DNA of 64,000 nt from Streptomyces hundungensis. GTDB taxonomy: Bacteria; Actinomycetota; Actinomycetes; Streptomycetales; Streptomycetaceae. The notes under the pieces are model-generated. The model did no database searches. It was not told where the DNA came from and was given only the letters and a program-made list of their open reading frames with translations. The position numbers were made by a program, and so were the translations under genes. Positions 43,289 to 52,111 of the stretch are shown one piece after another. The stretch is from assembly GCF_003627815.1 (NCBI RefSeq), contig NZ_CP032698.1, positions 992,001 through 1,056,000 on the forward strand, given 5' to 3'. Position 1 is the first letter of the stretch, and the number at the start of each line of letters is the position of its first letter.

Positions 43289-43833
43289 GCATCGTGGAAC
43301 TGCGCCAGTACACCCTGCGGCCCGGCGCTCGGGACACGTTGATCGAGCTGTTCGAGCGCGAGTTCGTGACCGGCCAGCAAGCGGTCGGCATCCGCGTCGG
43401 CGGCCGCTTCCGCGACCTCGACGATCCCGACCGGTTCGTCTGGCTCCGCTCGTTCCCCGACATGAGACGGCGCCGGAGTTCGCTGGAGGCGTTCTACACC
43501 GGCCCGGTCTGGCGCGCGCACCGCGACGCGGCCAACGCCACCATGGTCGACAGCGATGACGTCCTGCTGCTGCGTGGCCCGGGCTTCACGCCGAGCCCCG
43601 GGACCCGCGAGGTCGGCGCCACGATCTGTCAGCCGCCGGACGCCGCCGCCTTCGCCGCGTACGCGGCTCGACACCTCGGCCCGGACCATGCGCCGCACCG
43701 CACGGAGCACGCCGAGAACGACTACCCCCTGCTGCCGGTGCGCACGGGACGGGACGTCCGGGTCTGGTTCGGCCCGGCCGAGCCGCCGCCCTGGCCCGTC
43801 CAGGAACTGCGGCTGCGCTCCGTGACCGGCTGA
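43285..43833 (+). CDS. NIPSNAP-family protein
   Basis: A 182-residue protein starting with the family signature MSIVELRQYTLRPGARDTLI, followed by GRFRDLDDPDRFVWLRSFPD, a ferredoxin-like dimeric alpha/beta barrel (the Arg/Phe/Trp pocket is typical). The second half is a less conserved barrel. NIPSNAP proteins lack a proven catalytic role. ATGA overlap with the previous gene shows a two-gene operon, ended by a hairpin. Confidence 0.85.
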   Translation: MSIVELRQYTLRPGARDTLIELFEREFVTGQQAVGIRVGGRFRDLDDPDRFVWLRSFPDMRRRRSSLEAFYTGPVWRAHRDAANATMVDSDDVLLLRGPGFTPSPGTREVGATICQPPDAAAFAAYAARHLGPDHAPHRTEHAENDYPLLPVRTGRDVRVWFGPAEPPPWPVQELRLRSVTG

Positions 43834-43865
43834 GGGCCTCGCGCGACCGGCGCCCGCAGCAAAGA

Positions 43866-43886
43866 GGCCCGGCGCGCCGCCGGGCC
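43866..43886. terminator. Perfect 9-bp hairpin terminator
   Basis: GGCCCGGCG and CGCCGGGCC flank a 3-base loop, 33 bp after the NIPSNAP stop and before the convergent protease gene; it can serve both strands. Confidence 0.8.
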
Positions 43887-43964
43887 GGGCAGCCGAGAAG
43901 GCGCAGGGGGCGTCACCATGCCGTCCCCTGCGCCGACTTGAGGCATCCAGTGGTTGGTCGTCCG

Positions 43965-45704
43965 TCAGAACCAGACGGTGAAGGAGACGGTGACGGAGGC
44001 CTTCTTGCCCGTCGCGTCGGTGACGGTCAGCGTCGCGGTGCGCGAACCCCAGGTCGTGGGGGTGCCCGAGACGACGCCGTCGGCGGCGCCCACGCTCAGC
44101 CCGGTGGGGAGGTTGGCGGCGGTGAAGGTGTACGGGCCGGTCCCGCCGGAGGCATGGAGGACGAGGCGGACCGGACGGCCCACATAGACGTTCTGGCTGC
44201 CGGGATTGGTGAGGGTGGGACTGCCGGTCCCGGGAGCCGTGACGGTCCAGGTGAAGGTGGTCGAACCCGTCTTCCCCGCGCTGTCGGTCGCGGTGATGGT
44301 GACGGTGTGGCTGCCCGCGGTCGTCGGGGTGCCCGAGACGGTGCCCGTCGCGGGGGCGATGGTCAAGCCCGGGGGCAGTCCTGTCGCGCTCCACGTGTAC
44401 GGGGCGGTGCCGCCCTCGGCGCTGTTCTTCAACTCGACCGGGCCACCCGTGGGACTGGTCCTGGAGGAGACGGCGGTGACCGTGACCTCGCCCGGCTGGG
44501 GCGACGCGGTGGACAGGGTGACGCCGAACGTGGCGAGGGCCTCGTTCACGGGCTGGAAGATGGTGAACTTCTCGCCGCTGCCACTGGAGCAGGTGGCGCT
44601 GCCCCCACCGGAGTGCAGGCCGACCGCCTTGCCTCCGGTCGCCGTGACATAGCTACCGCCCGAGTCGCCGCCGGCGGAGCAGGCGCTGGTGTAGGACAGC
44701 CCGTTGATGACGACGTTGCCGTAGTCGACGGTCTGGTCGACCTTCGTCACCTCACCGCACTGCAAGCCGGTGGTCTGGCCGGAATGGCAGACGGCGGTTC
44801 CGACGAGGGCGTCCTCGGATCCCGTGAGGGTCACATCGCCCTTGCCCCAGCCGGACACCTTGGACGACAGGTCCCATCCGGCCTGGTCGACGTCGACCAG
44901 GCCGAAGTCGCCGTCGCCGGAGTCGACGCTGCCGCTGCCGTTCCTGTTGGAGGTGCCGAGGCGGCTGCCGTCCTTGCCGTACGCGGGCTGATCGACGTCG
45001 TTGGTGCAGTGACCGGCGGTGAGGAACGCCTTCGCCCCGCCGGAACGGGTCACGGGGAAGCCTATGGAGCACGGGCTCTCCGTGCCCGGCACCCACTTCT
45101 CGCCGCCCACCACGGCCCCGCCCTGCTGACGCGGTACCTCACGCGATTCGGTCACCTCCACCAGATCGCCCAGTCCGGCCAGTCGACCGCGGAGCGCCGC
45201 AGTCGTGGCGTCGGACCGACCGGGATCCAGGACGACCTCGACCCGGTCGGTCCGTATGTCGGGTCCCCAGGACGAAACGCCGGCCACACCGGCGGCCCAG
45301 GTGCTGATCAGGCGGGTGGTGTCGTCGAGTTGGGCCGTCGAGTGGCGGGCCAGTCGGGGGACGGCACCGGCGCGTTCGACCGCGGCGCTGTCGTCGACGG
45401 CGGTGACGTTGGCGTGAAGGCGGCCGTCCGCGGCGTCGAACCACAGGCCGGCGAGCCGGTCACCGAGGCTCGCACGCAAGGTGGTGGCGGCTGCGTTCGC
45501 CCTCCGCTCGGCTGCTGTACGCAGAAGCACCCCCTCAGGGGTCAGGCCCAGGTCGCGGGCCATGGCCGCCCGGACGTCCGCCGGAACCGACGGTCCCGGC
45601 GCGGGGTCGGAAGCGGCGGCCCGGGCGGGCAGCGCGGCCAGACCGGCCAAGGTGAGCACGGCCAGGGCCGTGGTGACGATGCGCGGATTTCTCGCAGGAC
45701 GCAT
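43965..45704 (-). CDS. Secreted S1 (alpha-lytic-type) serine protease with Ig-like C-terminal repeats
   Basis: A 579-residue preproprotein starting MRPARNPRIVTTALAVLTLA (signal peptide, cut after ARAAA). An alpha-lytic-protease-like pro-region (about 35-190, RDLGLTPEGVLLRTAAERRA) precedes the mature chymotrypsin-fold domain with His in FLTAGHC, Asp in SGDGDFGLVDV and Ser in SAGGDSGGSYV. Two putative Ig (He_PIG-like) repeats follow, each with GxxPYT...LPxGLxI...GTVSGTPTT, probably for wall or substrate binding. Streptomyces griseus-type proteases lack these tails. It is exported and self-activated. AAGGAG lies 12 bases before the ATG, a long spacing. Confidence 0.9.
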   Translation of the reverse strand: MRPARNPRIVTTALAVLTLAGLAALPARAAASDPAPGPSVPADVRAAMARDLGLTPEGVLLRTAAERRANAAATTLRASLGDRLAGLWFDAADGRLHANVTAVDDSAAVERAGAVPRLARHSTAQLDDTTRLISTWAAGVAGVSSWGPDIRTDRVEVVLDPGRSDATTAALRGRLAGLGDLVEVTESREVPRQQGGAVVGGEKWVPGTESPCSIGFPVTRSGGAKAFLTAGHCTNDVDQPAYGKDGSRLGTSNRNGSGSVDSGDGDFGLVDVDQAGWDLSSKVSGWGKGDVTLTGSEDALVGTAVCHSGQTTGLQCGEVTKVDQTVDYGNVVINGLSYTSACSAGGDSGGSYVTATGGKAVGLHSGGGSATCSSGSGEKFTIFQPVNEALATFGVTLSTASPQPGEVTVTAVSSRTSPTGGPVELKNSAEGGTAPYTWSATGLPPGLTIAPATGTVSGTPTTAGSHTVTITATDSAGKTGSTTFTWTVTAPGTGSPTLTNPGSQNVYVGRPVRLVLHASGGTGPYTFTAANLPTGLSVGAADGVVSGTPTTWGSRTATLTVTDATGKKASVTVSFTVWF

Positions 45705-45957
45705 GGGGGGAGCACACTCCTTCGGTGCTGGTGGAGACCGGAGCGGGCGCGGAAGAGACGGGGATCGCGCCGCGGAAGTACGAGCGCCGGCCACTGGGAT
45801 GGGCCCAACTTCACCGCCCACAGGGGCACTTGGCCATCCGGCAGCTCCCTTGACTCACGGCCGGACGGGACTGCTGGAGGTGGGAGCGGCCGGTCGGGAT
45901 GAGCACCGTGCCCCCGACCGGGATTTTCGGACCTTACGCCCAACTCGGGCGCGCGAT

Positions 45958-45988
45958 AAGGGAGTTACGAGCATCAGGGAACTCCCTT
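45958..45988. promoter_or_regulatory. Inverted repeat upstream of the LuxR/LAL gene
   Basis: AAGGGAGTT (45958-45966) and AACTCCCTT (45980-45988) are perfect 9-bp arms with a 13-base spacer, just before the proposed promoter. It could be an operator or, if transcribed, a hairpin. Confidence 0.45.
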
Positions 45989-46015
45989 GCACCCACGCCC
46001 GACGCGATCGCACCC

Positions 46016-46044
46016 TTGGCGATGCTCGAAGGGGGGCCTAGCGT
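46016..46044 (+). promoter_or_regulatory. Candidate promoter giving a leaderless LAL mRNA
   Basis: TTGGCG (46016-46021), a 17-bp spacer and TAGCGT (46039-46044) match the sigma-HrdB pattern. A start site 7-8 bases on would coincide with the GTG at 46052. Confidence 0.35.
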
Positions 46045-46051
46045 GCGGGAG

Positions 46052-48820
46052 GTGAGCGGAGAAGCACGCGGCGAGATGCGGGGAAGCGGAGGCGTCGGAG
46101 GGTGGGACTCCCTCGTCGCCTCGGGCACCGCGTCGCTGGAGCGGCAGGGACGGCTCGCCGTCCACGGCCCCTGGGGCTCGGGCAAGTCGACCCTGGTGGA
46201 CGAACTGGTGGCCCGGGCCGCCGGCCCCGCGCTCCGCGTCCACGCCCGGGAAGAGGACCAGCACCTGCCCTGCTCGGGCCTCGCCCAACTCTGGGGCGGA
46301 GCGCTCCTCACCGGCTCCGTACCGCCGGAAGATCCCGCCGCACGGCTGGGACTGCGCGCCGCGACGGCGCGGGCGTTGGCGGACCACCCCGGGTCGCTGC
46401 TGGTCGTGGAGGACGCCCAGTGGCTCGACCCGGTCAGCGCCGACGTGTTGGGGCATTGCGCACGGGCCCTGCCGTCCGATCTGCTCCCGATGGTGGTGGC
46501 CGAGCGTTCCGTGCGGCGGCCCGCCCGGGCGGCGGGGCTGCTGGGCGGCTATCCGCCCCTGCTCTCCATGGAGCCCGCGAGCCTCGACGAGACCGCGGCG
46601 GTTCTCGACGCTCTGGGCCTGCCGGCCCGCTGGGCCACGGCCGTCCACCGGTACAGCGGCGGCCACCGGGCCCTGCTGGCCGCCTGTTGTGACGACCTGG
46701 CCGACGCCTCCCCGGACCCGGGCGCCCTGACCGGCCGGCTGCCTCCGGTGCGGCTGCGCCGGGCCGAGGACCTGGCCGCCGCCTGGCTGGACACGGCACC
46801 CCCCGAGGTTCTCGCCACGCTTCGCACGGCGGCCCTGACCACCCGCCCCGATGCCGATCTGCTGCGGCGGGCCGGCTGCCCCGACGCCGACGACCATGTG
46901 CGGTACGCGCTGCGAGCCGGACTGCTGGTCCCCCAACTCCCACCGGATCAGCGGGACTTGGCCGACTCCAGCGTACGGTTCGCGGCCGGGGCACTGGCCC
47001 GCGTCGCCGCGGTCACCATGGACGCCCGCACCCGACGCCGTACCCATCACGCCCTCGCGGAAGTCGTCCGCGATCCGATCCGGGCGGCCTGGCACCGGGC
47101 CATGGCCCAGGACGGCACGGACCCGGCCACGGCGCGGGACACTGCGGGCGCGGCCGTCGCGGCGCGCGCGGCGGGCGAGAGCGGACTCGCCGCCGAACTC
47201 ATGTGGTGTGCGGCCCGCCTCACGCCGGTCGACCAGGGCGAAGTGCGGCTGGAGCGGCTCACCGAAGCCGCGCACGACGCGGCGGTGGCGGGCGCCTGCG
47301 ACCTGGCGCACCGGGCGGCCCAGGACATCGCCGAGGCTCACGGAACGCCTTCCCAGCAGGTCAGCGCCGTGTTGGCGGTGATCGACGCCTGCGGTCAGGA
47401 TCTGACCGGGGCGGAGCCGCTCTTCACGGCGGCCCGCAGGGCTGCGGGGCAGGACCCCGCCCTGCTGGCCGCCATTGAACTGCGGGCCGCCGTCCAGGCC
47501 AATGTCGCGGCGGGCGACTCCGCGCGCGCCCTGCGGCACGCGCGCTCGGCCGCCGCACTGGCGCACACCGGAGCGGACGTGGTCCTGGAGGCCGCCGCCC
47601 TCACGATGGCGGCCCGCATGGAACGCGTCCTGGGGCGCCTGGAGTCGGCCCCCGCCACCTTGGCCGCGGCCCTCGCGCTGGCCGTCGCGCCGCCGCGCAT
47701 GGGGATCCGTAACAGCCCCGAATACCTGGCTGCCCGCCACGCCGTGTTCGACGGCCGGTTCACCGAGGCACGGGCGGCCCTGATGGATCTGCTGCCGGTG
47801 GCGCTGGGCAGCGGGGGCGCCGAGGACCTCGCGGAGATATGGCGCAGCCTGGCCGAGGTCGACTCCGCGCTCGGAGCGTGTTCACGCGCCCTGCGGTGGG
47901 CGGACAGCGCCCTGTCGATCACCGCGACCGCGGATCTGTCACCGGGCCCCGCGTGGTACACGGCCGCGCTGGTCCACAGCCACGGAGGCTCCTTCGACCG
48001 GGCGCTGGGGTACGCGACCCGGGCGCTCGGCGCCTCCCGCGCGGAGCACGACGCGCTGCACACCACGCGCAGCCTGTGGATCCTGGGCGCCGTCCACCTG
48101 CACGGCGGGCACGTCGACCGGGCGGCCGCGACGCTCGCCGAGGTCGCCGAGTCGGAGGAACGCCCGGGCGCGGACGACCCGGCCATTTTGCGCTGGCAGG
48201 CCGACGCCGTCGAAGCCTTCGCCGGCGCGGGGCAGACGGCTCGCGCGCACGCCCTGCTCGACCGCATGCAGCACACGGTCAAGCCGCACGCCTCCCACGC
48301 CCTGCTGCGGGCCGCACTGACCCGTTCGCGCGCCGTGTGTGTGCACCAGGACGGAGACAGCGAGGGCGCCGTCGAGCTCCTCGACGACACCGCGCGCGCC
48401 TTCGCGACGCTCGGCACGCCCGTCGAAGAGGGGCGCACCCTGCTCGTTCGCGGCCGGGTGGAACGACGCCGGCGTCGGTCCGCAGCCGCCCGCACCGCCT
48501 GGGAGCAGGCCCGGACGATCTTCGAGGCCGCCGAGGCCCACCCCTGGATCGCCCTCGCCGACGAGCATCTGAGCCGGCTCACGGGCTTGCCGCCCGGTCC
48601 GGGCGGTAGCGCTTCGCGGGCGCCCGGCACGAGCCTGACGGCCCATGAACTGCGTCTCGCGGGACTGATCTGCTCGGGCTGTACCAATCAGGAAGCCGCC
48701 CAGCAGATGTTCGTCTCCCGCAAGACGGTGGAGTCGACCCTCAGCCGCATCTACCGCAAGCTCGGCGTCCGCAACCGCACCCAACTCACCGCCGCCCTGC
48801 CGCCGCCCACCGGCGCCTGA
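46052..48820 (+). CDS. Large LuxR-family (LAL) ATPase regulator
   Basis: A 922-residue protein from this start. An AAA/STAND ATPase has Walker A HGPWGSGKSTLVDEL near residue 30 and Walker B SLLVVEDAQWLDPVS near 110. A long helical TPR-like midsection follows, and a LuxR/GerE HTH at the C-terminus (LTAHELRLAGLICSGCTNQE, SRKTVESTLSRIYRKLGVRN). LAL proteins activate catabolic or antibiotic genes in response to ATP and inducer. The frame is open from 45899, but that upstream part has rare codons including TTA and an inverted repeat, so it looks like leader. GTG 46052 or ATG 46076 are preferred. Confidence 0.9.
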   Translation: MSGEARGEMRGSGGVGGWDSLVASGTASLERQGRLAVHGPWGSGKSTLVDELVARAAGPALRVHAREEDQHLPCSGLAQLWGGALLTGSVPPEDPAARLGLRAATARALADHPGSLLVVEDAQWLDPVSADVLGHCARALPSDLLPMVVAERSVRRPARAAGLLGGYPPLLSMEPASLDETAAVLDALGLPARWATAVHRYSGGHRALLAACCDDLADASPDPGALTGRLPPVRLRRAEDLAAAWLDTAPPEVLATLRTAALTTRPDADLLRRAGCPDADDHVRYALRAGLLVPQLPPDQRDLADSSVRFAAGALARVAAVTMDARTRRRTHHALAEVVRDPIRAAWHRAMAQDGTDPATARDTAGAAVAARAAGESGLAAELMWCAARLTPVDQGEVRLERLTEAAHDAAVAGACDLAHRAAQDIAEAHGTPSQQVSAVLAVIDACGQDLTGAEPLFTAARRAAGQDPALLAAIELRAAVQANVAAGDSARALRHARSAAALAHTGADVVLEAAALTMAARMERVLGRLESAPATLAAALALAVAPPRMGIRNSPEYLAARHAVFDGRFTEARAALMDLLPVALGSGGAEDLAEIWRSLAEVDSALGACSRALRWADSALSITATADLSPGPAWYTAALVHSHGGSFDRALGYATRALGASRAEHDALHTTRSLWILGAVHLHGGHVDRAAATLAEVAESEERPGADDPAILRWQADAVEAFAGAGQTARAHALLDRMQHTVKPHASHALLRAALTRSRAVCVHQDGDSEGAVELLDDTARAFATLGTPVEEGRTLLVRGRVERRRRRSAAARTAWEQARTIFEAAEAHPWIALADEHLSRLTGLPPGPGGSASRAPGTSLTAHELRLAGLICSGCTNQEAAQQMFVSRKTVESTLSRIYRKLGVRNRTQLTAALPPPTGA

Positions 48821-48884
48821 CGGGTCGCACGGACGGTTCCGGCCGTGCACAAAAGCGTTGTGGATGAGCTGAGTTGACGGTACG

Positions 48885-49208
48885 TCAGTGTGCCGCGCGC
48901 TCCCCCTGGACATAGGGGTCCGTCTCGACGTCGTAGGTGCCCGCGTGCAGGGAGAGCTGCTCCACGATCCGCTCCCACTCGGCCAGTTCGGCCAGCCGCC
49001 GACCGCCGTCCCCGCGGTCGTCCGCGGCGTCCGCCTCGTCCTCGGAGGGGCTGTCCGGCGCGTCGGCGAGGCGGCGGAACGCGTGAACCGCCTCGCGGTG
49101 TCCCATCCCCTGCGCCTGCCGGCGCACGGCCTCGCGCCCGGCCCGCTCGGCCTCCGTGGGGCCCTGCGCCTCGGGGTCGGGCTCGGGCAGCGGCTGCTCG
49201 TACGTCAT
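48885..49208 (-). CDS. Small acidic hypothetical protein
   Basis: A 107-residue charged, helical protein: PEPDPEAQGPTEAERAGREA at the N-terminus, then HREAVHAFRRLADAPD, an Asp/Glu-rich linker and LAELAEWERIVEQLSLHAGT. No signal or membrane segment. I do not recognise a family; the composition resembles many small Streptomyces proteins of unknown role. It lies between the LAL gene, convergent, and the deacetylase. Confidence 0.55.
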   Translation of the reverse strand: MTYEQPLPEPDPEAQGPTEAERAGREAVRRQAQGMGHREAVHAFRRLADAPDSPSEDEADAADDRGDGGRRLAELAEWERIVEQLSLHAGTYDVETDPYVQGERAAH

Positions 49209-49367
49209 GTGCTGGCCTGCTCTCTGCTGGGTTTCGGGGTCCTGGTACGGACAGGACCGTTCTGCTGCTCTCCGGTCAACGCACCGAACCGTACGCGGAG
49301 TTCCACTCCCCCCACGGACGGGTGCACAGCCCGGAGCGTGCCCGACCTTGCGACGGCCACACGGGTC

Positions 49368-50138
49368 TCAGTGCGTCGGGAATCCGAAGGTGTATCCCTG
49401 CTTCTTCAGCCAGGGCAGCAGACGCCGCAGCGCCGCGACGGTCTGAGCGCGGTCACCGCCCGCGTCGTGGAAGAGGAGCGTCGGTCCGCCGTGCACCTCG
49501 CGCTGCACGGTGGCGACGATCGCGTCCGTACCCGGACGCTCGAAGTCCTTGCTGTCCACGTTCCAGCCGAGCGGCCGCATGCCCCGGGAAGCGGCGAGCT
49601 GACGGCTGTAGGGGGTGAAGGCCCCGCCGGGTGCCCGGTAGTACATCGGGCGTACGCCCCCGGAGGCCTTGGTGATCATGCGTTCGGCGTCGAGTATCTG
49701 CTGCGACTGGTAGGTCTCGGACGCCTTGTCCATGGCGGTGTTGTGCGACACCGTGTGGTCACAGAGCCGGTGCCCGGCCGCCACCACCTTCTTGACGAGG
49801 TCCGGGTGGGCCTGGGCCTGCGTCCCCACCATGCAGAACGTGGCCTTCACTCCGTACTGCCTCAGCAGGTCGAGGACTTGGGGGGTCCACTTGGGGTCGG
49901 GCCCGTCGTCGATGGTGATGTTGATGCCGCGCGGCCCGGCCTCCGAGGTATGGGCGATGGTGTCCGCGACGGGCTCGAGGTCACTGGCGGGCGCGGACGC
50001 GGACTCCTTGGGCGACGGCGTGTCCGCGGAACCCGCCTGCGCGGTCCACACCGAGGCACCCGTGGCGAGCATCGTCACCCCTACCGCCGCGCCTGCCACC
50101 TTGCCGTACCAACCCCGCCCACCGACGTGCCGTGCCAT
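49368..50138 (-). CDS. Secreted polysaccharide deacetylase (NodB family)
   Basis: A 256-residue preprotein starting MARHVGGRGWYGKVAGAAVG with GGAAGGGG six bases upstream; the signal peptide ends near AQAGS. NodB motifs: TIDDGPDPKWT (motif 1, catalytic Asp and metal Asp), HTVSHNTAM (HxxSH), YRAPGGAFTP (motif 3), GWNVDSKDF (motif 4) and LLFHDAGGD (motif 5). All catalytic residues are present. Zinc-dependent removal of acetyl groups from peptidoglycan or another N-acetylated glycan is expected outside the cell. Confidence 0.92.
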   Translation of the reverse strand: MARHVGGRGWYGKVAGAAVGVTMLATGASVWTAQAGSADTPSPKESASAPASDLEPVADTIAHTSEAGPRGINITIDDGPDPKWTPQVLDLLRQYGVKATFCMVGTQAQAHPDLVKKVVAAGHRLCDHTVSHNTAMDKASETYQSQQILDAERMITKASGGVRPMYYRAPGGAFTPYSRQLAASRGMRPLGWNVDSKDFERPGTDAIVATVQREVHGGPTLLFHDAGGDRAQTVAALRRLLPWLKKQGYTFGFPTH

Positions 50139-50552
50139 GCCCGCCCCTTCCACGCAGTCCCTCGACGATCTCCGGTCGCCTTGCGACCACCCGTCAGGAC
50201 GACGCGTTCACATCAGGGGCTGCCTCTGTTACCAATCACGGACACAGTCGTTGGAGCTCGAAGACAACCTCTGCGAACTACGTCCGGAATCAACCGAATT
50301 ATGGGCCGGTCGGGTTGATGATCCCGCGTCACTTCCGATGACCGGATCCGCCTCCGAGCCCGACGCGACCGACTCCGCCGCAGGGCGTCCCACGCCTCCG
50401 GGCCCTGGTGAGCGGGGTCCGTGCCGTCGCCTCACAAAGTGTTGCCGCATCCCTGGGCAACGGACTTACCTCTTGGTAACTTACAACGCTATTACCCCAA
50501 GTAACACGTGCGTCGCCCATCCCCGAGATCCACCTAGTGAGCCGAGGGATCC
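50139..50552. other. Divergent intergenic region, AT-richer, with imperfect dyad
   Basis: This 414-bp gap between the deacetylase and the lipase should hold both promoters. It is clearly AT-richer than its surroundings. TTGGTAA (50473-50479) and TTACCCCAA (50492-50500) form an imperfect inverted repeat about 60 bp before the lipase ATG. No gene is supported. Confidence 0.4.
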
Positions 50553-51914
50553 ATGCCCACCACCGCCGTACGACACCTGGCGACCGCGGTCGCCACCGCG
50601 CTGGCCTTCACCGCCGCTCCGGCGGCGACCGCCGTGGCCGCGCCGTCCGCCCCCTCCTCCCCGTCCGTGGCGACCAAGGCCGCGCACGACGATCCGTTCT
50701 ACGCCTACGACGGCAGCGAACCGCTGTCCTCGTTCGCGCCCGGCACCGTACTCAAGACGCGAACCCTCCCCTACCACCTCGCCGGTATCCCCACGCCGGT
50801 CAAGGCGGTCCAGCTGCTCTTCCGCACCACCGACGCCCAGGGCCGCCCCTCCGTCGGCGTGACCTCGGTGGTGCGCAGCCCCGGCGGCGACGGCACCAAG
50901 GCGGTGTCCTACCAGTCCGCGTACGACTCCCTCAATCCCGCGGACGGCCCGTCCAGGGCGATCGCGGGCAACGTCAGCCTCGGGGGCCTGCTGCCCACCG
51001 CCGAATCGCTCGTCCTGGTGCCGTTCCTGCTCCAGGGCTACGACGTCGTCGTCCCGGACACCGAGGGGCAGAGCGCCGACTTCGCGGCCGGCCCCGAGTA
51101 CGGCACCACTACGCTGGACTCCATCCGGGCGGTCGGCAGATCCCCCGAGACCGGCATGAGCCCCAACACCCGCTTCGGGCTCATCGGTTACTCCGGCGGC
51201 GCGATCGCGACTCAGTGGGCGGCCACTCTCGCGCCGAGCTACGCGCCGGACGTCAACCGCAACCTGGTGGGCTTCACCGAGGGAGGGCTGCTGGTCGACC
51301 CGGCGCACAACCTCAAGTACGTGGACGGCAGCGTGGTGTGGGCCGGTGTCATTCCCATGGCGCTCATCGGCACCTCACGCTCGTTCGGCATCGACCTGAA
51401 GCCCTATATGAACAGCTACGGGCTCGAGGTGTACAAGAAGCTCGAAAACGGCTCCATCGTCAATGCCCTGGCCCAATACCCGGGTCTGACGTGGAAGAAG
51501 TTGGCGAAGCCGGAGTACGCCAACCCGAACTCCGTGCCCGAGTTCATCGAGGCCGTCAACAAGCTGAACCTCGGCTCGGCCGCCACCCCGACCGTCCCCG
51601 GGTTCATCGCCCAGGGCAACGGTGGCGTACTGGAGGGGACCTTCAGCAACCTTCCGGGCATCGGGACCGGTGACGGGGTCATGGTCGCGGGCGATGTGCG
51701 CACGCTGGCCAGGCAGTACTGCGCCACCGGCAACACGTCGATCAAGTACCAGCAGTACGGCGTGCTCAGCCATGTCGGGGCCATCGTCCCCTGGGCTCCG
51801 GCCGCACTGAGCTGGCTCAACGACCGCTTCGCGGGGAAGACCGCGCCCTCCGACTGCGGCCGGATCCCGGCGGGGAACTCGCTCGCGCCGGAGAAGCCGA
51901 CGTCCGCCTCCTGA
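50553..51914 (+). CDS. Secreted lipase (LIP family, Candida-lipase-like)
   Basis: A 453-residue preprotein with GAGGGA before the ATG and a signal peptide RHLATAVATALAFTAAPAAT. The alpha/beta-hydrolase has VLVPFLLQGYDVVVPDTEGQ, the nucleophile elbow LIGYSGGAIATQWA, and the secretory-lipase features YAPDVNRNLVGFTEGG and a late YGVLSHVG with a candidate His. The length and layout match fungal/actinobacterial secretory lipases (LIP). Extracellular hydrolysis of acylglycerols or esters is likely. It is followed by two strong hairpins. Confidence 0.9.
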   Translation: MPTTAVRHLATAVATALAFTAAPAATAVAAPSAPSSPSVATKAAHDDPFYAYDGSEPLSSFAPGTVLKTRTLPYHLAGIPTPVKAVQLLFRTTDAQGRPSVGVTSVVRSPGGDGTKAVSYQSAYDSLNPADGPSRAIAGNVSLGGLLPTAESLVLVPFLLQGYDVVVPDTEGQSADFAAGPEYGTTTLDSIRAVGRSPETGMSPNTRFGLIGYSGGAIATQWAATLAPSYAPDVNRNLVGFTEGGLLVDPAHNLKYVDGSVVWAGVIPMALIGTSRSFGIDLKPYMNSYGLEVYKKLENGSIVNALAQYPGLTWKKLAKPEYANPNSVPEFIEAVNKLNLGSAATPTVPGFIAQGNGGVLEGTFSNLPGIGTGDGVMVAGDVRTLARQYCATGNTSIKYQQYGVLSHVGAIVPWAPAALSWLNDRFAGKTAPSDCGRIPAGNSLAPEKPTSAS

Positions 51915-51969
51915 CGGCCCGCGCTTCCCCCGACGGCCCGCGCTTCCCCCGGCTCCCCGGGGTGGAGAC

Positions 51970-51999
51970 GGCTCGTGACGCCATCGCGCGTCACGAGCC
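51970..51999. terminator. Perfect 11-bp hairpin
   Basis: GGCTCGTGACG and CGTCACGAGCC pair across an 8-base loop between the convergent lipase and Rieske genes. Confidence 0.8.
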
Positions 52000-52015
52000 C
52001 CCGCGCCGGGGCGGC

Positions 52016-52041
52016 CGGACCCCGGCTCACGCCGGGGTCCG
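52016..52041. terminator. Second perfect 11-bp hairpin
   Basis: CGGACCCCGGC and GCCGGGGTCCG flank TCAC, 16 bp after the first hairpin. The tandem pair probably insulates the two convergent genes. Confidence 0.8.
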
Positions 52042-52111
52042 AGTCCGGTCCGGACAGGGCCGGTTCGGTCAGGGCCGCTTCAGTCCCGTTCGGTCCCGTT
52101 GCGGGAAAGAC

